From Cyprinodon diabolis (Eukaryota > Chordata > Actinopteri > Cyprinodontiformes > Cyprinodontidae), in the NCBI GenBank assembly GCA_030533445.1, contig CM060080.1:25519552-25583551 (forward strand): 64,000 nucleotides of DNA, given 5' to 3'. Each line of letters starts with the position of its first letter. Position 1 is the stretch's first letter. A model generated the notes under the pieces. That model made no database searches. It saw nothing but the letters and a program-made list of their open reading frames with translations, and was not told where the DNA came from. Position numbers and translations under genes: made by a program. Positions 46,454 through 57,832 of the stretch are shown in pieces.

Positions 46454-48287
46454 TAAACAGGCTCTGGTTGCTGATATTAATTTTTAGTACTTCAACGTAT
46501 GAAAATATTAACAACAGGATTTTAGAAAGACCTCAAAAAAAAAATAAATTCTTGGCTTTAATTAGGTGATGAAAATGTTCAAATGTATGTAGGCAGTTTA
46601 TACACTTGGACCAAAATTACATTTAAATTGGGTATTGTTTTTTTTCTATTTTTATATGTTCTTGTCTTTTTTCTTTTTATTTGAGAATTCACTAATTGCA
46701 ATATTTTTCTTTGTTTGCTGTTGTTCTAGCTGAGGAGTTTGTTTTATTACCTCTAACAAAACTATTGGGCATAGAAATTCACCCTTTAGCTAAACCCTCA
46801 GATTTTGCTTCTGAACTGCTGCATTCTTAGTAGTGCAGAGGAGTAAAAATAATTTTAAAAAGTTATGTTACATTATCAGCAATTATATCCTTCATCCTGA
46901 AAAAGTACCAAGCTCTGTTATTAAATATGATTAAAATATGTTGCCAATTATCACAGAGCAATGGAATCAGATTCCAAAATTTGGCTCATCTCATATAAGT
47001 TAGAAAAGGTTTATTTAAATAATATAATTTTTATGTAAATGTTTTAGTACTTTAACAAGTTATTAAGTTACAGTAACTTGCTTTTGATTCTTCATATTTG
47101 TTTTGGATTTAACCTTTAACATTTCTCCTTGCCTCTCTAATGGTTTTAACAAAATGTCTTGAAATGAACTTTCTGGAATCCTGGAAGCAGAAACCTTTTT
47201 TTTTTTTTTTACGTCTTGAATAATGGTTATAATGGTTTTTGTGTGTTTTAACGCACAGCAAATAGGATTGACATTTGTTGGATATAATAGAAGGTTTTAA
47301 GTGCATATATTTGCACTGAATGTAGTCTATTTTTACTGTTTTACTCTCAAGAGAGTGAAGTAAGTATAAAGCCCATTTTATCAGTTCTAATTGTGGTTTA
47401 AATAATCTTTATAATTAAAGTGATAGGTTGGGCTTTCCCATTTTCCTCCTCAGGACTGGTCAGGAATATTTTTGTCCTTGATTCTGACCAGCAGTGCACA
47501 GGAACTGAAAAAAGGGAAGCGAAAAGCTACTCTATGATCCAAGATGAAGAAAGTTCTGTTCAAAAGGACTTTAAAGAATTCAAATGGTTGGTCCAAAAAA
47601 AAAAAAAAACCCATAACACTTTTAAACCTTAATCTGATAGCTGGCCCATGCCTACTTCGGGTAAAAAAGATATATTTACATCTGGTAAAAGCATAGATTT
47701 AGGCTCGGTCATACCAGCAAAAGATAAGTCATTATCTAATCGGTGCAGTATTTAAGAAAATACAGAAAAATGTGTTTGATCAATTCTTGATCAGTAAGTG
47801 AACTAAAATATTTATGTTAAGCATAATAAAGAAGAACCTGGTCGATGCATAAAGGCAAGGTGTGCAGCAGGAGGCACGACTTTAAGAGGCCACCATATTT
47901 TATCTGCAGACTAAAAAAAACTGGCCACTCTGCTCTCTAAACTGCTGTTGCTTTGTATTGCCTTTTCAGTGCATTGCCAGTATTTATTGTCTGAAACACT
48001 ACAAACTTCATATACTACATAATAAGATGTTATATTTTGTACACAGTCAAGGTACTTTTGCTGACTTATTTATGCTCGTGCATACTGCTTTCATGTTTTT
48101 TATTGTGCAGTTGTCTTTTTTTTGACAATGTGGTCTACTGTAGCAGTATTGTACTGTGATTAATGGTCAAAATCCATGTTTTTGCATTGTGCATCATGAA
48201 GTGTAAATACAAAAGTATACACATATTATGCCATAGCAGTTATGTCTTGTTTAACCCCCACCCCTGTGTATTGCTCTCCAGTGTTGT

Positions 48288-48293
48288 AATAAA
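48288..48293 (+). terminator. rasgrp1: Candidate distal rasgrp1 poly(A) signal
   Basis: AATAAA followed within 25 bases by a T/GT-rich downstream element. The most convincing hexamer in the 3 kb after the stop codon. Confidence 0.5.
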
Positions 48294-48310
48294 TATGCAC
48301 AATGGATAAG

Positions 48311-48584
48311 ACAGCTGTTGTGTTACCTAATGTGGCCATTAGGGGTCAGCAAAACCCCGTGATTGCAAGCATTTGGTTATTGTTGACTTTCAGTTTCTGT
48401 ATTAATAGGAAATGTCTCTTACAATGTGCATCTCCAATTAGAGGTGTGTGTAATTAGATGTTTTAAAACTGTTGGATGACAACATCAAATGGTTTGCTCT
48501 GTTTTTGGAGTTAATTAAAGCCCCTTTTTACATTTACTCATAAGTTCAGACAGATTTAATTCAATTTTATGGTAATATAGCTGA

Positions 48585-48657
<73 letters not shown>

Positions 48658-50850
48658 TGTTGGATGTTAACTTTGAGTGAGGACAAAACGCAGTCTGTGG
48701 GGTCATGGTGTTGCTCCACCCAGAAGGAAATGAGCTTTAGTAAATGAGAGGTCAACCCTTTGATTTGGTAGAAGCAAAGAATGCCTTTCTTTTTTTTCCA
48801 TCCAAGTATTATTGCAAACACTAACTGATTAAATGTATGTGATCTCTTTTCCTATAAAAGCCATTTTATAGCTTTAATTCATCCCCTGGTTAAGGACACC
48901 CATTTCTAGTTTCGTGCTACCATAGCATGTTTTCTTGCACTAGTATAAAGGGAGAACAAGTGAAAAAGGATACTCTGAGGCATAGCATGCAGCTCCTAAG
49001 CCGAGCCGTGGTGACAGCTAATTTACTTTTATTTGGATGTGACACCCAGCTGCTAGTGAGGAACATCCTCAGTCTAGCTGGCTGCCTCTTACTAAAGGCG
49101 GAATAATTCCCAATATTATTGCTGGAAAAGAATAGTAGAAAGGACATGTTAACCCCCAAGAGGCAGCTGAGGTTTAGAGACGCAAATCTATTCTGATGTC
49201 AAAACATTTCCTGTTAAGGTCAGGTTTACATATATCAAGACAAATTGTTATATATTCTACCAGTGGTGTGATAATCAACAACCTTAATCATACACCTGCC
49301 CATTTAAACTGTTATTTAATCCATCCATCTTCTCTCACTTCATCCATCAGAGTCACGTCTATTTTTTTTAAAGGAGGGGTACGCCTTGGACAGGTCATAA
49401 CTGTAGTAAAATCTGAATGATTTATACCTTTCGTAAATTATAGAAACTCTTAAACAAATTCAAATTTGTGATGCTTGTTTATAAAAACCTAAAATTTTTG
49501 TTTTATGTAATTATTTCATCGCAACAAAAGGGTTAAAAGCACAAAAAACATAATACACTAGTGTGTATCTGCCACACAGAAATAGTTCTATAAACTCCCT
49601 TCCATACCGGATAAAATGAGTAAGAACTTCTTAAAATAATCTGGGTAGGTAAATAAGATGATCTGCTAATTGAATTAGTAATTTTAACCTTAGAATGAGA
49701 TAATTAGATATTATGCAGAGGAAATAAGAGCCTGCAATTGTTTTTTTCGTATTTTAACTGGAAATGGTCTTATTCCATCAGCAAAGTGTCTCATTCACCT
49801 GATCAAATCAAGAAAAAATGCATGCATTTAACAAAAAAATTAACATCTTTATTTTTTTTTTGCAGTTATCCCTAAACACTATAGTCTACAGAGTAATCAA
49901 CTCTGCATAGCTGAAATGAATTTAACTGCAGTACTTAACCTACTCATGCAGGAAATAATGAAGACTGACTCACTCCAGGATTCTAAATCTAGACTAAATC
50001 TCATGTCAGACTTGAAGCTTGAAACTGAAAGTAAACCAGTCAATAGAACCTACTTTCTAATTAGTTCACCATATATCTGTCTGACCAGTTAAGGACACTA
50101 ATAGATTACAGGAATTTCCTTTTCAGGCAGTCAGCTGATCCATAGGTATGGAAAAAATTAACAAAAGAGTGAAGTTACTGCAAAAGTAATGTTGAGAGTA
50201 ATGAGAGAGAGAAACATATGAAGTCTACAACCAAAATGTTTATGATACACATTCACCATTTAAAACATGAGCACATTAAAACTGATCAACAACCTTAAAA
50301 GATGGGAACTGATTGGATTTTTCACAAAAATACCCTAATCCTTGCATTTAGATCTGTGTAACATGAGGATTTTATATATTACCATAGAAAACAATATGAC
50401 AACAGGTTTGATATGGATTGGACTGGATTGTGCTATGTATATCTCTGAAGAAGATTAAGATCTGCATATTGTTTACAGTAGATTAAATGATACAGACCAT
50501 AATTTTTGTCCAGACACCAAGGGCAAAATATAACACTTCAATGGTTGGACTAATTACAGAAGGCAAGACTGAGGTTATTTATCACCCAGGCACCCATGGC
50601 TTGCAGGAATTGCAGAAATTTAGTGATACTCATAATCTGACCAAATTTGCTAATGAACACTGTAAAACTAATTAGATATAGATACATATCCCTGACAGCA
50701 AAGTGTAGAATGATGAAAGCAATGACAGAAGAACACAAGCTGTTCTACTTTCAAACCTGAGGTCGATGCCACCAAAAGAAAAACCAACCCTGTACCAATA
50801 ATTTAGGCATTTAAAAAATTTATAAACTTGTGGGCTTTTAATTGTCCTGA
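48311..50850. other. Gene-free stretch after rasgrp1
   Basis: Holds the TA microsatellite at 48589-48655 and a decayed relative of the CACTGCAAAAA MITE at about 49614-49867. No gene is seen. Bases 50480-50850, continuing after the insertion at 52340-52680, are moderately complex unassigned sequence with no sustained frame. Confidence 0.4.
48589..48655. repeat. (TA)n microsatellite
   Basis: About 33 uninterrupted TA units, 0.3 kb beyond the candidate end of rasgrp1. Confidence 0.97.
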
Positions 50851-52339
50851 CATAGGCGGATCTACTGGGGTGGCATAGGGTGGCAACTGCCACCCTAAAT
50901 GACAGCCTTGCCACCCCTGCTGCCACCCCAGTTAGCTGTAGGGGTGGCAAGGCTTATAAATTATGGATACTTTGAGAATTGCGACCGCTAATTTCCAATG
51001 TCGGACTGCAGTGAATGCAGGACGAGATGACACGAGAGCGACTGAGACTGATTAGTTTTGAAAACCGAATGGGGCAAAGCGAGGGAGCCAGTGGTGATGG
51101 GGATGGATGAAACAGGTAAAAACTGATTAACTATCTATCGGGAAATTAAATCATAATGAAAGCACAAGGTTGCTAGCGTAGCTGCAATGTTGATTTTGAG
51201 ATGATAAAAATCAGGTTGCAGAACGTTATTTCTCTATCTATGATGTTAGTTAGGCCTGACGTCTCAGGCTCATAAAGACATATTAACGGTCAACTATGAG
51301 AGAAAAGAGACTATCAAGTTTGGTTTCACTCAAATCAAAGCGCACAAAGGCATTGGATCTAAATAAATTTGTGAAGCGTTTTGCTGAGCAACATGGAAAT
51401 CATTGCATTCAGCTGTTATAGGCATGTTAACTTTATGTTATGCTCTCTGCTGAGCCTTTACAGAGCTGTTACATTTTGTTTTGGCACCTGAGAAAATCTG
51501 ATATTTCCTTTAATAAAACCAAAAGTGTTAAAAGTTAAAAATGTGATACTGGTGTAAATGCTGCTTAATATGAAGCAGTGTTGTTGTTTCTTTTTTTGTA
51601 TATATAGTATGAAACTATCCAGAAATGACCTGTATGAACCTACTCACAAAATGTTTTGTACTTTTACAGATTGGAAGCAAAATTTATTTTTATGTTGCTT
51701 CTTTTCAGATTTGTGGAGTTTTGGAAGTAACATACAGTACCTGCCTTTTTGTTGATTTGTTGATACAGCAGCTCTATCTACAGCATATTTACATGCATGA
51801 AATGTCTCTTTCATGTTGCCTTAACTGCTGTATGACAAGTTATTAAGGAACAAATGGGGTAAATGTGTGTTCAGAGTAAACAATACATAGATGTCTGGTA
51901 TCTTGTTTGGTTCCTTGACCCATTTATTTCTACTGTGCAGTGATGCTCACTTTAGTACAGCTCAGTCCATAGATCTCTGATGGGTAACTTTTTCTTTCTA
52001 TCATTTCTTCTTGTGCAAATGCTGCAAAGCTGCCTCTCTGACAGTCAATCTCACACATCTGCACCTCAGCACCTGTGTCTTACCTTAATACCTTTCCTGT
52101 GATAATGCCCCTCTAACAGTAGTGTAATCATTCTTCTATCTCCTATTAGGTGAGATGTCATTGTACGATGTATTTCTAATATGAACTGTTTCACATGAAA
52201 CACTTACTCTACATACTATTCTCACCAAACTGATAACTGTGATTAAATTCAGTGTAAACAAATGCCATATGTTGCCACCCCTCAAAAATTCCTGCCCCCC
52301 TCTCGCCACCCCATAAATATTTTTCTAGAACCGCCCCTG
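50851..52339. mobile_element. hAT-like element with GCCACCC-rich ends
   Basis: Left end CATAGGCGGATCTACTGGGG; right end, reversed, CAGGGGCGGTTCTAGAAAAA. ATTGTCC flanks both sides (50841-50847, with TGA before the left end, and 52340-52346). The left subterminal region carries repeated GCCACCC motifs in both orientations, including the hairpin AGCCTTGCCACCCCT with its complement. The 1.5 kb interior has no transposase frame. Confidence 0.7.
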
Positions 52340-53331
52340 ATTGTCCAAAAGAAAGGAGAGCATGAAATCCTCTTGATGCACATTCTAAGAACGTCTATGG
52401 TGGAATGAAGGAAAAAAAATTCAGTATGAAAATCTTAATTAGGCTCCATTTTTGCAGGAATTCTATTTACTACATCACACAGATCTACCCCCCTAGAAAG
52501 CATAGCTGCTTCTTTGTAATAAAAACACTTTGGAGGAGGTATGAAGCTGCAGCCAGAGTAATAAAGATATGTGCACCACAGCCGACTGTCAGAGTACCCT
52601 TAAAAAATATCTTCTACCTCTACCAGCTTTCATAAAGTGGTTCACTCTCATGAAACCATCCAGAGTATGGGGCCAGAAATTCATATCCTGCTATATCTCA
52701 TAAACTGTCATCATGTTATTCATCTTTCAGAGTCACCAAACAAGGTGTTTATAAAAAAAAACCTACACATTTGAACATTGTTGTCACATTTTTTTTTTGT
52801 TTTAACATGATTATTATTAGATGTAAGAAAATTAAAACATTTTCAACATTTCTTATAATCTTAGTATGTTATGTATTATTATTATAAAGCATTACTATAA
52901 AGGAATATTTTCCTATGTTGTAAATGTGACCTTACTTTAAAGTATTGATAGATAATTATTTGTTTTTACTGTATATTTTTAACTTTGTTTTTTCTATTCT
53001 AGTCTATTCCAATCTATCTACTTGGTTTGGAGGTTGTAAAATTTACCATCTTATACGAAAAACTGACTCTATGTTTAGGCTTTGAAACAATGTGTGTTAT
53101 AAACAGAATGTACATTACTTAAGATAATAATTGAGTTTAAAAAAAATGCTAAAACTATGCAGAAAAGTTGAAAAGGAGGAAGAGGGAAGAAAGTGGTGCG
53201 AATCGTATGGCGGGAAATAAAGTACAAAAGAACATTAGTACATGGCTGAAGCCGACCACCTACATAAAAACCCTCCATGCAGCTTATATACATCTTGGCC
53301 AAAAAAAAAAAAAAAACATATTAGGAAACAT

Positions 53332-54294
53332 TGTCATTGACTTGGCACTGATGGCTGGCCTACTGTAATTGCTCACTCCCTTCACCTGTCTAACTCTGCG
53401 CAGTTGTTCATTACTGCTCATCTAATCCACCTGCTGCTGCTTCTATTTATATGGCTCAGTCCCAGCCATCATGGCCAGATATTTGATGCTGATTTTCTTG
53501 TTCTAGTGCTTGTTCGCGGGGGCCAGTGGAGAGAGGTTTTTTAAGCGTTCCGTATTGTTTCTGATTTCTTGATCCTGTTCTGTCTCTAACCCCCAGATTC
53601 CACATAATCCGCTAGCACTTCACTCCGCATTGCTCTCATACGCAGGGGCCCGGAGCAGTTATGGAGGATGTGGGATTTTGGGGTTATCCACTGAGGGTGT
53701 CCTGATCCTGTCTGGTCTCAGTAGAGATGGTCTCTGATTTCCTGTTCATGATCTGTCTCTCATCCATTGAGCGCGTCTGTTCTTGTCTCGTGTCAGTGGT
53801 TCCGTAGTGTTCCTGATATCCTGACCTGTTCTGCCTCTCAACCTCTGAGCATGCCTGTTCCCATCTGAATGTACTGCCTGAACTGTCTTTGGACTCCTGG
53901 GACCCAGGACCAGCCTGTTCCTGTTCTGATCGGTATCCCTGACCGGGCTCGGACTCCTGCTTTTTCTCCGGGGCTGCAGCATCTGGGACACTCAGGGCGG
54001 CGCCCACCGCATCTCCTTGGCAGACGACTGACTGGATCCTAACGTATTCTATGGAGAAAGACTGAACTATTAAACCAGGTTACTGACTGATATGGATAGT
54101 AATTCTTTGTCAGATTATCTCGGTCACTAATCTGTGTTTTTCTCCAACCAGAGTTTCCAGTGATGGGCGGTGCCCTTCCATAGCTGCTTATACGGCGCAT
54201 CCACAGCCCGCTTCTGTTCTTAAATAAATGTTTTGAATTATCCCACTGTCTGTCTCAGTGTGAATACTGGTTCCTTCTGTCCTCTGCTATGACA
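53332..54294 (+). mobile_element. Solo LTR 1 (963 bp) with 5-bp target duplication
   Basis: Begins TGTCATTGAC and ends GCTATGACA, the TG...CA rule with TGTCA/TGACA inverted termini. Identical AACAT flanks it at 53327-53331 and 54295-54299. A TATTTATATGG TATA-like box at about 53440 and AATAAA near 54222 give the LTR a plus-strand orientation. No internal retroelement genes adjoin, so it is a solo LTR. The minus-strand frame inside (53684-54007) translates low-complexity, partly repetitive LTR sequence and is not a gene. LTR class (probably Gypsy-like) is inferred only. Confidence 0.85.
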
Positions 54295-57159
54295 AACATT
54301 TCATTTAGAAATGTGTTTACTAGTTTTTAGGGTCCCAAACTTTATGAGGTGGATTTATTGATAACAATTATGATTCATCTTTAAAAAAGTGAATCCAGAA
54401 TACAGGTTTAATTAAATAAAACCCTTTTAAAGCTATTTTAAAAGACACTCTTTGGTTTCTAATTTTCTCTAAGTTACATTTTGCATCTATTCCTATGGCT
54501 ATCTTTCACTCATCTGTTGTTTCGAGTGTAAAATACCCCATAGTAGTAAAACTTCACCCCATAGCTGTATAACTTACTATACCTTTGCAATGCACTGTAT
54601 CTTTTACACCGAAGAATATTTCATACTGTAAATTCCTTAAGTTTAGTCATATTATGTTTTTCCTTACAACCATAAATCAAATTAAATCAGAGAAATTAGA
54701 ATTGTATGATTTTTCTTACAATCTTTTTAATTTAAAGATGAACGACTGAAAAAGCTTGTGTGCATATTCTATTAGATATAGGTCTGGACCTTGACTGAGC
54801 CAGTGTAACACATTAGTACGCTTTCAATCAGAGCTGTACGATTGTAGCTCTGACTGTATTTAAACGGATATTTCTGCGAAACGGTGGCGTTCTCTTCTAG
54901 TCCGTTTTTAACTGTCTTTTTCACATTTTATTTATTTATTTATTAACTCCATTAATTATTTCTATATTCACTATATAATCACTATATTTGAATAATTGTT
55001 TGGTCAAGATGATGTTAAGTGTTTTTCCCTGTGCATAGTGTTATAAACATATGCAAAAAAGTTAACATTTATTTCTCATAATTGTTTTTGTTTTGAAATG
55101 GATTAAATTAGGCTGCAAAAATGTGCCACACTGTACCTTTTCTTCCATCTTATGTCTACTTGGTGCCACTTGGTCTATAAGGTCTCCCCAAGAAGGCGGG
55201 AAACTTTTTCAACCTATGAATACTTCTAAAACATGCTTTATATTTTTGCAGCTTCAACTTTTGCAGATTCCTGTTAATTTGTCCAAAACTTTTATTTTCC
55301 ATGTTTTAACTCAATTTAAGGGAAGTCCATTGTTTGTAATATTTACCTGCTTCAAAATCTAAACTACAGTACATTTTCAGATACTGAATAAATAAATAAA
55401 TAAATAAACTTTATTGTTGCTGCTTACACATTTCTGTTTTTCTTGATAATTTACTCAGTAATTTGACCTGTCTTTTCTTATTACTGATGGGTCTTACTTT
55501 GCTCTTTTTTTTTCCATCTCATCTATATTCTTTACAGTAAAAGCTGTACATCTGCTGCTTATAATTTGCATAAGCAAACTTGTAAAATATATATTTGCAG
55601 AATCCACTTTTCTATCCCACTTCCAAGTAGATGAGCTTCATCTTCACATTTTGATGTTATAACCTAATAACTGAGGATAAGCACAATGACTAAGGTCTTT
55701 AAAACACAAAAAACTTGCTTCTTTTTCTTTCCTGAGATACAGAAATGTGTTTTGCTGTATACACAATAAAGTGTTTACTGCTGCAACAACACAAAAAAAT
55801 GTGAGATATCCCTAGACAATCAATCCTGCACAGCTATCTGCTACGGCTGGCAGAAACAACCATGAGACTTTAATGATAGCCGACAGCCTGTTTAAGAGCC
55901 TGCTGGTCGCTGCTGGCTGACCACCCTCTGCTGCTTTCTCCAGTGAACTGAGATATAAGAACATGTTCAGGATGTGCAGCAGTCTGGCTTTAATGCCTGG
56001 GGGACACAGTAACATATGTAACCACTGCATCATAACAGCAGAAAAAACCATCAATTTCAGTTATTGCTCAGAGGTAATGCCTCACTTAAAGGTCAGAAGT
56101 GGAAACGTTTCTGTCTTTCCTTTTTAACTCCTTCGTTCTTTGAAGGTAAAAAAAAATGGAAAAATACTGAAGCTGGGAGTTGCTTTAGGAATGAAAGGAA
56201 GAAAATGTGTTTGTAATTCAGAATTTTTTTGTCAAATCAAAAGCTGGTTTGCTCTATTTTGTATTGGAAGAAAGGGGTATTTTTCTAGTGAAGAAGTGAG
56301 TGTGTTGCTATGCTGACAACATCTGCTACCTAAGAAGGTTACCAGCTTTGATAAAGAAAGTTCCTCCTACAATCTCTGTTTATATAAAGCAATTTTAACT
56401 ATCATATTTACAACACAGCATGTGTCTTGTTTATTGTAGGGCAACTTCCTTCTCTATGATTCACTGTAATCACCTTTCTGATCCCCAGCGTAAACTGAGT
56501 GATGAGCGAAAGTTAATTTGGGTCAATCTGAAAGGATTTCGTCACATCGCACACAACTTTCTACCATCTGTGAGCAGATAGCCCACCGGGAAAAGCCAAC
56601 TGTTCAGTTAAATGTGATTTGATGCCTTTCTCCCTGCAGGTCTCTCCAGAGAGTATCCATTAGTAGTGGGGCGACTTCCTACATTGATGGCAGGGTTATA
56701 ATAATAGATCGTCTGTCATTTGTGGCTCATCCTTTTAAGAGTTGAGTGGGTCTGATGACTGTAGAAAAAACAGAGTCATTTATGATATACTGCTCATCTA
56801 CCTTTAACTTTGGATTTTATTAGCAAGAAATTCTTTGTGATAAAGTGGAAGGAAAATTATATCTGTCTCTAATAATTTATTTTGCAAAACAAGTAAACAT
56901 TTAGTGTGCTTTAGTATAGTCCTACTGATTCCCTTCTGAAGGAATGCATCTTTACATCCTAATGCAACCACTGCTGTGTTTTACTATATAGAAGGCAACT
57001 GTAATATGTAGAGCAGTTTTAAACCTGCATAACAAATAGCCTTTAGGAAAATAGTAAAATATCGACTTGGATTGGTGGATCTACATTGTTGTGATCTCAA
57101 AGAGTAAACTGACTTAGCTTAGCACAATACAGTCATGTCATCATTATGTGGAGGGGCAC
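54295..57159. other. Gene-free stretch with candidate regulatory segments
   Basis: No gene or intact transposon. A short AAAT-unit run lies at 55387-55408. Bases about 55850-56060 and 56441-56720 are of higher complexity and lack repeats; the second includes GTTAATTTGGGTCAA and other dense motif-like words. Both are candidates for conserved non-coding elements, unproven. Confidence 0.3.
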
Positions 57160-57167
57160 ATTTCTGG

Positions 57168-57824
57168 CAGGGCCGGAGCTACATGGGGGGCCAGGGGGGG
57201 GCATGGCCACCCTTAGCCAATCATTGGCCACCCCACCATTTATTTCCCTCTAATACAGATGGTGGCAACAGTACTACTCTCAAGAGGAATATTCAAAACA
57301 TCTAAATTTTTCATGTATAAAAGATAAGTACAGAATTCAAGCAGAAATAGATTTTGTGTTTTATGGGGTAAAGAAAAAATGATGTGTCTCTGCAGGTCAT
57401 CTAGGAGTCTTCTGTGAAATCATGGATAAATAAGTATTTCAATAAAAACGTATTAAATAATCAATTTATGTAGATATTAGTACTTGTAAATATCAATTTT
57501 ATGCAGAATGATTATTGATAAAAGTAGGTAAGTAATGACAACGGAAAAAATGTTCACCCAAAACTCAAACCTGAAAGAATTTTATCCACTATACCTTTAG
57601 AAAGCACGGATGTTTGAATATATTCGCCTATTTGTTAGCAAAGGTTGTGAGAAAGTATAGATTGTCTTTATTTAGAAAATATGGATGTTTTGCTCGTTAA
57701 TTTTGCTGTTGTAACAGTAGAGATTGACCGTGAGGTTTTGGTGCCTATCTACTTTCGGCCACCCCTCAGTGTACATTGGTTATTGCCTGGCTACCCTTAT
57801 AAACATTTTCTGACTACGCCTCTG
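57168..57824. mobile_element. hAT-like non-autonomous element, family member of 19725-19906
   Basis: Left end CAGGGCCGGAGCTACATGGG; right end, reversed, CAGAGGCGTAGTCAGAAAAT. Target duplications ATTTCTGG (57160-57167) and ATTTCTGA (57825-57832), seven of eight. GGCCACCC motifs sit near both ends, as in the element at 50851-52339. No transposase frame. Confidence 0.8.
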
Positions 57825-57832
57825 ATTTCTGA

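Larger units (their letters stand above)
45308..48310 (+). other. rasgrp1: rasgrp1 3' UTR (candidate, to about 48310)
   Basis: Downstream of the stop codon several AATAAA hexamers occur (about 45619, 47825 and 48288). The last, at 48288-48293, is followed by a GT-rich stretch (GCTGTTGTGTTACC) and has the best cleavage context, giving a UTR of about 3 kb. A Pumilio-type TGTAAATA lies at 48202-48209. The MITE at 46162-46453 would be inside the transcript. Proximal sites may be used instead. Confidence 0.45.

Noticed and set aside
53684..54007. 107-codon minus-strand frame
   Set aside because: Entirely inside solo LTR 1; Glu/Gln/Arg/Ser-rich low-complexity translation of degenerate repeats, antisense to the LTR.
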